Below, one piece after another: positions 32,563 through 38,955 of a DNA stretch of 38,955 bases (position 1 is the first letter of the stretch; each line of letters starts with the position of its first letter). Under the pieces are notes generated by a model. It was not told where the DNA came from. It worked only from the letters and a program-made list of their open reading frames with translations, and ran no database searches. The DNA comes from an uncultured Muribaculaceae bacterium. GTDB taxonomy: Bacteria; Bacteroidota; Bacteroidia; Bacteroidales; Muribaculaceae. The translations under genes were made by a program, and so were the position numbers. The stretch is taken from the NCBI GenBank assembly GCA_910579035.1, contig CAJTSR010000025.1, positions 1 to 38,955 of the forward strand, read 5' to 3'.

Positions 32563-35500
32563 TTATTCTGGTTCTGCGGCTATAGAGTTGTGTGTATAAT
32601 AAGACTCTGTATAGTATGGTTTAGGTGAAGAGTGATGTCCCTTGTAGTTCTCCACTTGGTCGAGAACTTGGTCGAATACTTCATCGTTCCATTCAGGAGG
32701 ATAACCGTTTGCTTTAAGCAGGAAATATAGGTCTTGATTGAGTTCTGCTCTCACGTTTGTATTGGTCAGCCAATCGGCAAAAGATGATTTGGTGTCAATC
32801 AGTTCTTTTACCTTTTTGGCGAGTGCCTTACACTTGTCGTTGATAATCAGCGAACCGTGTTTTTTATCCTCCCCATACTCGAAGTTGTGAGTATCGCGTA
32901 GATGCAACAATATGTCGTAAAAGGCTTTTTCCTCGAAAGTCAAACCGAGTTTGCGAAAACTCTCTTTATCTTCGCCGAGCTGATTGAGCAGGTCAAGAGC
33001 TTGTTGAGTGGCGTTGCGGATAATCTCGTCAACGGCATCCTTTTGAGCTGCTGATGCTTCTTCAGTAGAAAGCAATGAACGACGCTTGTGATATTCCTCA
33101 ACGGTCTTTCTGAGCATTTCTTCAAATTTCTCGGCAGCTACTTTGTTGGTGTTCTTATATTGGCCGATGCTTCGGCGCAACATCTTGATTAGGACTTCAA
33201 GGCGAGTGGCCGGAAGTTTGATGTTGTCGAGTTGGTCGGTAAATTCCGGGCTAAAAATACTTTCCTCAACATCTGACTCAAGTATGCTGACTACCGAATT
33301 GTACTGTAAGGCTTCGGCCACCATTTTCTGCACGACACGGTTCATGCTCTCCGTGTCGTGCTTCTCCCCGGATGCTTTGCGTATATATGAGGCTACGCAC
33401 ATAAAGCACTGCGACAGTGCGAGCTGTTCGTGGGTCAGCACGTTTGAGGGTTGGCAGATGTCGTAGGCCATTTTAAGCCGCTTGATATGGGCGAGGAAGA
33501 AGGTTTTTGCATCAACAACCTTGGGTTTCTTCGCACCCTCCGCTGCCACATTGTACATCTTATTTAGACTCAGCACGTATTCAGCTGCATTTTGCAGACA
33601 GTCGAGGCGGTCGAGCGGTTTGGCATCCTTGTCGGTGAATGGTCGCAGGTCGAAGCCTGAAAATAGTTGCTTGATAAGGTCAAGTTCAACAATGAGAGCA
33701 CCGAGTGCCTGTTGCACATCGTCCTCGCTCGGCCCGAAAGACTCACCTCCGTAAGTTTTCAGGGCTTCCATCATATTGCTGCGGATGCCGATATAGTCAA
33801 TTATATAGCCATACTTCTTGCCGGGATATTTGCGGTTTACACGGCTTATAGTTTGCACAAGCGTATGCTTCTGCAGGGGCTTATCATTGTAAAGGTATGT
33901 GAGACACGGCACATCAAAGCCGGTAATCCACATATCCACAACGATAACGATCCGGAAATTGGAGTGTTCAAACTTGAAGGCTTCTTCAAGAGACTTGGTG
34001 CGCTTTTTGTCGCCAAGATAGTCGAACATCTCCTTGCGGTCGTTCTTGTCGCGAGTGGCAACCATCGCGATTGTAGGCATCGGCACAAGTTTCTTCATTT
34101 CCTTGTCGGGTACCTCCAAACCCTCCGGGTGTTTCCGAAGCTCAAACCAGTCGGGGCGAAGTAAGCGGAATTTCTCTAAAAGGGCATAACCAATCTCGCG
34201 CTTGCTGCATACCACCATTGCTTTCTGAATAACATCGGGGTTATTGTCGCAAGCAGCAGTGTAATGGGCGATTATGTCGGCGGCGAGACGTTCAAGGCGG
34301 TCCTCATCGCCAAGAATAAGTTCCATTGCACTCATAGCCTTTTTGCTCGCCGCAATATCCTCGTCAGTAGCTCCCTCGTCAGCATAAACCTTATAGTATG
34401 CATCAATCTCTTTGACTTTCTCGCTGTCGAGAGTCACTTTGGCTATGCGCGGAATATATTTTATCTCCTTGGTAATGTCGTCATCGACGGCCTGACGCAT
34501 AGTATAGCGATCGACGATTCCTCCGAATACCTGTATCGTCTCGGCAATCGGTGTGCCGGTGAAGCCAACGTAGGTAGCGTTGGGGAACGCTATGCGCAAC
34601 TGTTCAGCGTATGGCTTGGTGACGAAAGCACCGATTTTGCTTTCGTCAATCATCTTTACCGAAAGGTTTGGCGCATCTTGCAACATTTCTTCCTCGGCTT
34701 CAATATCTTTGTGGTCTACCACTTTGAGCTTCTTGCCGAGGCTTATCTGTGTGCGGTGGGCTTCATCAGAGAAACAGATGATGTTGCGACGGGTGTTAAG
34801 TTCGCCTATCGCTTCGCAGAATTTCTGAATCGTGCATACGAAGAAGCCGCCTGAGTCGCGCAGCGACAATTCGGTTTTCAAGTCCTCACGGTCTTTTATA
34901 ATCTTGGCCGTGCCAAGACCGAGAAATTCTGAGGAGCGAAGAAACAGCTTACCGGCTTGCGTCTGCAAATCGTCGCGGTCAACAATCATTACGATTGTTG
35001 GCGAGCCCAGTTCTTTGCATCGCAGTGCAAGCTGACGTGCGAGAAACATCATAGTGTAGGTCTTGCCGCAGCCGGTGGCACCGAAGTATGTGCCCCCTTT
35101 GGTGGTGCGCTCATCAAAAGCCTTGCGCACACTTTCGCGGAGCATACGTGTTGCGAAGAATTGCGGATAGCGGCACACTATCTCCTCCTCGCCGTCAAAG
35201 TCGGCATCGGGGAAATAGACATAGTCGCGCAACACCTCCAAGAAGCGCACAGGTTCGTAAACTCCTTTTACGATGGTGCGCACTTGGTCGATACCTTTCT
35301 GCGCCGACTCATCCTCGTTGTTTACTTTCTTCCATGTATAGTAGTGATCATAAGGGGTGTAGGTAGTGCCTATCCGGGTGTTGTTGGCCGTGGCATCACT
35401 GATGCACGACAAGGGGCAATAGCGCAACAGATGCGGTATGTCGCGCATATAGCGCGTGTGTATTTGTTCGTAAGCGTCGGCAATGGTGGCATCCTCCTTT

Positions 35501-35967
35501 GTCGGGTTTTTCAACTCAAAAATACAAAGGGGTATGCCGTTGATGTAGAGAAGCACATCGGGGATGCGGACATCATTTTTGAGTCCGTAGCCCACTTCGA
35601 GTTGATTGACAACGCGGTAGGAGTTCCGCTCCGGGCGGTCGAAATCAACGAGCTTGACGTCAAATTTCTTGCCATCACGGTTTCGGACGTAACGGTAGCC
35701 GTCGCGCACAAGTTGGAAAGTGTTGCGCAGACGCTCGAAATGGCTTTGGCCGGGCGCATGGCGCAGACGGTTTTCGATTGCCTCGACATCCTCCGAAGTC
35801 AGTTCGGGATAACGCGCACTTAGTGACTCGCGCAATTCATCAACGAGCAGAGGTTCGCGGTAAGGACGGTTCTTAATCGTCTTGCCATTGCTATATTGCC
35901 ACCCTTCGGCATGAAGCATGTCGATAAGGGCTTCTTCGTATTCGCTTTCATATAATTTTCCTTTCAT
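32563..35967 (-). CDS. hsdR: Type I restriction endonuclease, motor/nuclease subunit HsdR
   Basis: With HsdM and HsdS it cuts unmodified DNA after ATP-driven translocation. This is a 1,134-residue protein from the ATG at 35965-35967. An earlier in-frame Met at 36015 overlaps hsdS and adds a non-conserved stretch. The PD-(D/E)xK nuclease is visible as DVRIPDVLL...FELKNP (about 132-154). Walker A is FGATGCGKT (295-303), and the DEAD-like box is CFSDEAHRTQ. The later helicase motifs AMVATRDKNDRKEMFDYL, DMWITGFDVPCLTYLYND and QTISRVNRKYPGKKYG are intact. The C-terminal region includes EEYHKRRSLLSTEEAS, the assembly part. It appears fully intact. Confidence 0.95.
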   Translation of the reverse strand: MKGKLYESEYEEALIDMLHAEGWQYSNGKTIKNRPYREPLLVDELRESLSARYPELTSEDVEAIENRLRHAPGQSHFERLRNTFQLVRDGYRYVRNRDGKKFDVKLVDFDRPERNSYRVVNQLEVGYGLKNDVRIPDVLLYINGIPLCIFELKNPTKEDATIADAYEQIHTRYMRDIPHLLRYCPLSCISDATANNTRIGTTYTPYDHYYTWKKVNNEDESAQKGIDQVRTIVKGVYEPVRFLEVLRDYVYFPDADFDGEEEIVCRYPQFFATRMLRESVRKAFDERTTKGGTYFGATGCGKTYTMMFLARQLALRCKELGSPTIVMIVDRDDLQTQAGKLFLRSSEFLGLGTAKIIKDREDLKTELSLRDSGGFFVCTIQKFCEAIGELNTRRNIICFSDEAHRTQISLGKKLKVVDHKDIEAEEEMLQDAPNLSVKMIDESKIGAFVTKPYAEQLRIAFPNATYVGFTGTPIAETIQVFGGIVDRYTMRQAVDDDITKEIKYIPRIAKVTLDSEKVKEIDAYYKVYADEGATDEDIAASKKAMSAMELILGDEDRLERLAADIIAHYTAACDNNPDVIQKAMVVCSKREIGYALLEKFRLLRPDWFELRKHPEGLEVPDKEMKKLVPMPTIAMVATRDKNDRKEMFDYLGDKKRTKSLEEAFKFEHSNFRIVIVVDMWITGFDVPCLTYLYNDKPLQKHTLVQTISRVNRKYPGKKYGYIIDYIGIRSNMMEALKTYGGESFGPSEDDVQQALGALIVELDLIKQLFSGFDLRPFTDKDAKPLDRLDCLQNAAEYVLSLNKMYNVAAEGAKKPKVVDAKTFFLAHIKRLKMAYDICQPSNVLTHEQLALSQCFMCVASYIRKASGEKHDTESMNRVVQKMVAEALQYNSVVSILESDVEESIFSPEFTDQLDNIKLPATRLEVLIKMLRRSIGQYKNTNKVAAEKFEEMLRKTVEEYHKRRSLLSTEEASAAQKDAVDEIIRNATQQALDLLNQLGEDKESFRKLGLTFEEKAFYDILLHLRDTHNFEYGEDKKHGSLIINDKCKALAKKVKELIDTKSSFADWLTNTNVRAELNQDLYFLLKANGYPPEWNDEVFDQVLDQVENYKGHHSSPKPYYTESYYTHNSIAAEPE

Positions 35968-35978
35968 GGCGATAGAGA

Positions 35979-37106
35979 TTAGGAATGGGCAGCACGCTGT
36001 ACCAGTGCCGGACAAAGAGTTTTCAACCTTTCGCGAGCCTCAGCAGCAATCTTCTTGGCACGCTCAGCACATTGGTAAACATCCACAATGGCCTGCTGCA
36101 CTTCGATAGGTGGCAGCGGTATTTGAACCACTTTCAAATCCTCCCATTGGAAAACTTCTCGTGCGCTCCCCCATGAATTGAATATAGCAAAGCGGTCAAA
36201 TTCTTTTCGGTTTAGAAAAAGGAAAAGAAAGTCAATATTCAATTCCTTTGGTTTCGTAACAAAAAGGACTTTGTTAACCGAAGTCACAACAATAGGTTCT
36301 TCAAAATGATTGACGCAACAAGCAAAACACTTCTCATTCTTAGTCGTTTGCACATACGACATCATTCCGGGTTTAACAACCTTATATTTGCTTAATTCTT
36401 CTTTGTTGACTTTAGCGTTTGTATCTCGAAATTCCTTAAAAACTGAAACGCTTTTGACGGTTTTAATGGAATTGTCGAAATTCGTAACATTATACTCTTC
36501 GATATAGTCGCCGAGGGGAACTGAGGGATATTTGTCGCGGCAGTCGACGATATAAGCGTGACAAGCGGCTGAGAGGCGCGGTAGTAATGCCTCGTTCTGC
36601 TCGGCCAACTGTTTCAAGCCATTATATACCTCCACCAATTCCCGCTGAACCTCTATCGACGGCAACGGAATTTGAACGCGACATAATTCTGCCCAATCAA
36701 ATGTTTCACGTGCGCTTCCCCAAGAATTGAACCGCGCATAGCGGTCAAATTCAGTTCGGTTAAGGAGCATAAACAGATATTCTGGAAGTAACACTTCCGA
36801 ATCTTTGCAGCGAAAAACTAAGTAGGATGAAGAGACAATATAAGTTTTCGATTCCGTGTTAAAAGCTAAAGAGATTTTGCCTCCATTACGCGAAGTGACA
36901 GTGACATAACAAAACTCTTTAGGTTTAAAAAGTTTATACGGAGAAAGCGATACGTCCTTCATATCAGCTTTAGTAGGAATTAGCGTTTTTTGGTTACTAA
37001 TTCCGATTACGTCCTCTAAAACGAAAACATCTGAACTATTGCGCTCATCGCATTGCTCGATATAGTCGCCGAGTCGCACCCATTTTGTTGTTCCTGTTTC
37101 TGGCAT
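35979..37106 (-). CDS. hsdS: Type I restriction specificity subunit HsdS
   Basis: It sets the DNA target of the complex. The 375-residue protein has two target-recognition domains separated by a helical spacer. Each half ends in a near-repeat: FNSWGSARETFDWAELCRV then QIPLPSIEVQRELVEVYNGL in the first, and FNSWGSAREVFQWEDLKVV then QIPLPPIEVQQAIVDVYQCA in the second. The two halves share the same frame blocks while the intervening recognition segments differ, so the target is likely bipartite. Parts of the recognition domains are AT-rich, as is usual for exchanged specificity regions. hsdM precedes it by 4 nt. No partial hsdS copy or recombinase is nearby, so no shuffling is evident. Confidence 0.93.
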   Translation of the reverse strand: MPETGTTKWVRLGDYIEQCDERNSSDVFVLEDVIGISNQKTLIPTKADMKDVSLSPYKLFKPKEFCYVTVTSRNGGKISLAFNTESKTYIVSSSYLVFRCKDSEVLLPEYLFMLLNRTEFDRYARFNSWGSARETFDWAELCRVQIPLPSIEVQRELVEVYNGLKQLAEQNEALLPRLSAACHAYIVDCRDKYPSVPLGDYIEEYNVTNFDNSIKTVKSVSVFKEFRDTNAKVNKEELSKYKVVKPGMMSYVQTTKNEKCFACCVNHFEEPIVVTSVNKVLFVTKPKELNIDFLFLFLNRKEFDRFAIFNSWGSAREVFQWEDLKVVQIPLPPIEVQQAIVDVYQCAERAKKIAAEARERLKTLCPALVQRAAHS

Positions 37107-37110
37107 AGGA

Positions 37111-38715
37111 TTATTTTTTGAGTGCGTAACCGAGAGAGGTAAACGCGTTGGCGAGTGCTTCTTGGTTCTCTTTTTGGAGTTTAATCATCTCGCCAACTGC
37201 TTCGGCGGTTTCGGTGAGGACTTTGTCGTAGTCGATTGCCGTATCGCGGTCAACAAACTCGATGTAGCGGCTCGGAACGAGCGAAAAGCCGTTGCGGTCA
37301 AGTTCATCGAGGCCCACTGAGCGGTAAAGTTCGGGCTGAGCGTAAGTCGCTCCGTCAGTGCCTACCTGCTGCCAACGGAAATAGATGTCGGAGGCACGTT
37401 TCATTTGGTCGGATTTGAGCTTCACTTTCTTCTTCTGCTCTCCCTTTACGGGGTTGTCAGTCCAAGAGCGTAAATCCATAAAGAGAATTTCGCCCCGGCG
37501 GTCGCGGAGGTTGCGCCCGTGGTGCAGTCCGCCGCGCTTATTATTGTTCAATATCCACAGCGTCACGGATATATCGGTGGTGTAGAAAAGCTCACGCGGC
37601 AAAACGATAATGGCCTCTACCTTATCGTTTTCGATAAGTGCTTTGCGTATGGGTTGGGCATCATCATCGCCCAAAGCACCGTTAGCGAGGAGGAAGCCGG
37701 CAATGCCTTTGTCGGCTTTGATTTTCGAGAGCATGTGGAGAATCCATGCGTAGTTGGCATTGCTTTCGGGAGGTGTGCCGTAGTCGGCCCAGTTCACTCC
37801 CTCTGTTATGCCTGGCTTGAACCAGTGTTTAAGGTTGAACGGAGGATTGGCCATGATGTAATCAAAGGTCAATCCGGCGTGATGGTCTTTCTCGAATGTT
37901 GAATAAGCGCAAGTGCCAAGATGATGGGAAATACCGCGCATTGCAAGGTTCATCTTTGCAAGGCGGTAGGTGGCATCCTCTTTCTCCTGACCGAACACGT
38001 TTACGGCAGTAATATCGCCCTGCTTGGCCTCGACATACTTGGCGCACTGAATGAACATGCCCCCCGAACCGCAGCACGGATCATACAATGTCCCGTCGAA
38101 AGGTTCGATGAAGGCGGCGATGAGTTCTACAATATCGTGGGGCGTGTAGAACTCGCCATCCTCTTTGGTGGCATTAACGGCAAACGATTTGAGGAAGTAT
38201 TCATATACGCGGCCTATAAGGTCGCGCTCCTCACCGAAAGTTTTGTGTGAAATCTTATTCACCTCATCAACGACTTTTTTGAGGTCGTTTGGTTGAATAT
38301 TTACGTTGGTGAACAAACTTAGTTTCACGCAGCCTTTCAGTGCGTCGCCACTATCTTCGATGGCCTGCAGGGCATCATCAAGAGCAGCGGTGAGTGCCGT
38401 GGGCGCGACATTGATAAGATTAGACCAACGAGCGGCTTCAGGAACGAAAACAATGTTTTTATAGCGAGCCGGAGAACTGAGAAAGTTAGCTATACTTTCT
38501 TCTGAAAGTTCACGGTCAAGACACATTTGGCGCATCTGCGCCTGTGCATCCTCGAACTTCTCACCGATAAAGCGGAGGAACACGAGAGTGAGTATCACAT
38601 CGCGCTTGTCATTGAGCGATGCGCTGCCACGCAGGTAGTCACGACAATTAAAAAGTATAGATTCAAGATTGAGACTCTTGTCTTCCTTCTTTGTTTTTGT
38701 TATATTCTTTGCCAT
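37111..38715 (-). CDS. hsdM: Type I DNA methyltransferase subunit HsdM
   Basis: It transfers a methyl group from SAM to adenine within the target chosen by HsdS. The 534-residue protein has an N-terminal helical domain (LNLESILFNCRDYLRGSAS). The gate segment is ATKEDGEFYTPHDIVELI, the SAM-binding motif is DPCCGSGGM (212-220) and the catalytic motif is NPPF (290-293). The C-terminal RYIEFVDRD and coiled helix follow. The length is normal. It is the first gene of the operon, with a candidate promoter 155 nt upstream. Its GC-richer sequence contrasts with the downstream accessory genes. Confidence 0.95.
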   Translation of the reverse strand: MAKNITKTKKEDKSLNLESILFNCRDYLRGSASLNDKRDVILTLVFLRFIGEKFEDAQAQMRQMCLDRELSEESIANFLSSPARYKNIVFVPEAARWSNLINVAPTALTAALDDALQAIEDSGDALKGCVKLSLFTNVNIQPNDLKKVVDEVNKISHKTFGEERDLIGRVYEYFLKSFAVNATKEDGEFYTPHDIVELIAAFIEPFDGTLYDPCCGSGGMFIQCAKYVEAKQGDITAVNVFGQEKEDATYRLAKMNLAMRGISHHLGTCAYSTFEKDHHAGLTFDYIMANPPFNLKHWFKPGITEGVNWADYGTPPESNANYAWILHMLSKIKADKGIAGFLLANGALGDDDAQPIRKALIENDKVEAIIVLPRELFYTTDISVTLWILNNNKRGGLHHGRNLRDRRGEILFMDLRSWTDNPVKGEQKKKVKLKSDQMKRASDIYFRWQQVGTDGATYAQPELYRSVGLDELDRNGFSLVPSRYIEFVDRDTAIDYDKVLTETAEAVGEMIKLQKENQEALANAFTSLGYALKK

Positions 38716-38747
38716 ACGTCGTTATAAGCCAAAAACTCTTTAATAGC

Positions 38748-38848
38748 ATCTGAAGGCCGACCAAAGCCTGTAACGACTACTAAGGAGTTTTCTAAGGGTT
38801 TTCGGCTCGCGCCGTAGGTCTTTTATTATTAGTTGGTCATTTTCAGAT
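38748..38848. repeat. Inverted repeat upstream of hsdM
   Basis: ATCTGAA-N4-GACCAA (38748-38764) faces TTGGTC-N3-TTCAGAT (38833-38848). A smaller GC-rich dyad (CGGCTCGCGCCG, 38803-38814) lies near the middle. It sits in the hsdM leader region (38716-38869), which otherwise has no gene that I can see. It may be an operator or a leader structure. Confidence 0.4.
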
Positions 38849-38869
38849 AGACGTTACTATTCCTAATCA

Positions 38870-38877
38870 CAAATTTA
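38870..38877 (-). promoter_or_regulatory. Candidate -7 promoter element for the hsd operon
   Basis: The complement reads TAAATTTG, matching TAnnTTTG, 155 nt before the hsdM ATG. The -33 element is not clear. The long leader would contain the inverted repeat at 38748-38848. Confidence 0.4.
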
Positions 38878-38915
38878 GATAAAAATCCTGAGATTTTTAC
38901 ACCGGCAGAATAAAA

Positions 38916-38937
38916 AATCAAGGCTGACGCCTTGATT
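38916..38937 (-). terminator. Intrinsic terminator of a leftward gene beyond the right edge
   Basis: AATCAAGGC (38916-38924) pairs with GCCTTGATT (38929-38937) around TGAC. Read leftward it is followed by a T-run (complement of the A-run at 38912-38917). So a minus-strand gene probably ends just past the window and is separate from the hsd operon. Confidence 0.75.
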
Positions 38938-38955
38938 CCCGTTCCCTCCTACGTG

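Noticed and set aside
35979..37106. Repeated FNSWGSARE blocks in hsdS as a site for specificity shuffling
   Set aside because: These are the normal duplicated frame segments of HsdS; no second hsdS copy, inverted repeats or adjacent recombinase is present.
27181..38955. CTACGTG at 27183-27189 region and at the window's right end as island attachment repeats
   Set aside because: A 7-base match is expected by chance, and the right copy is cut off by the window edge.

Overview
This 38,955-base window looks like Bacteroidales chromosome, most likely Muribaculaceae or a close relative. I infer this from repeated TAnnTTTG -7 promoter elements, the absence of Shine-Dalgarno signals, surface lipoproteins with acidic residues after the lipobox cysteine, a Bacteroidetes-type LptD, a DUF4988 collagen-like lipoprotein and a GH51 arabinofuranosidase. 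The genus is inference; there is no rRNA here.

Layout. 1-8.3 kb is mostly housekeeping: the end of a low-molecular-weight phosphatase/arsenate reductase gene, an outer-membrane barrel, gltX-waaA (overlapping by 4 nt), a degenerate ArgC homologue, a malic enzyme without its usual phosphotransacetylase domain, and a secreted GH51 enzyme. 8.4-13.5 kb is a tight five-gene leftward operon: a four-helix membrane protein, a P-loop GTPase, two related coiled-coil/single-TM proteins and a retropepsin-like lipoprotein. I do not recognise it as a named system. Just upstream, 13,568-13,758 is a 153-bp segment bounded by perfect 19-bp inverted repeats. It carries a consensus promoter that currently points away from the operon, and a tyrosine recombinase gene follows. 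This has the form of an invertible promoter switch, drawn here in the OFF state.

15.1-26.9 kb holds a candidate structured RNA, a small HTH regulator, a large collagen-like surface lipoprotein, the agmatine-to-putrescine pair aguA-aguB with a small acidic leader gene, lptD from a TTG start, a DUF2807 exported protein, a membrane glycosyltransferase and rpiB. Imperfect long palindromes with a shared terminal sequence (about AGAGNNTGTTTNNNTTTAAC) lie at gene ends at 3.8, 6.2, 20.3 and 21.2 kb. One supplies the last codons of aguA.

27.0-38.9 kb begins at a tRNA-Leu(CAG) gene and is a defence island. Eight leftward genes with gaps of 2-17 nt form one apparent operon: hsdM, hsdS, hsdR, TcmP, its three-Cys DUF5131 partner, a SIR2-like NADase candidate, a RhuM-family protein and a zinc-ribbon protein. 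The accessory genes are visibly more AT-rich than hsdM and hsdR. The arrangement suggests restriction backed by an NAD-depleting second layer, but this is inference.
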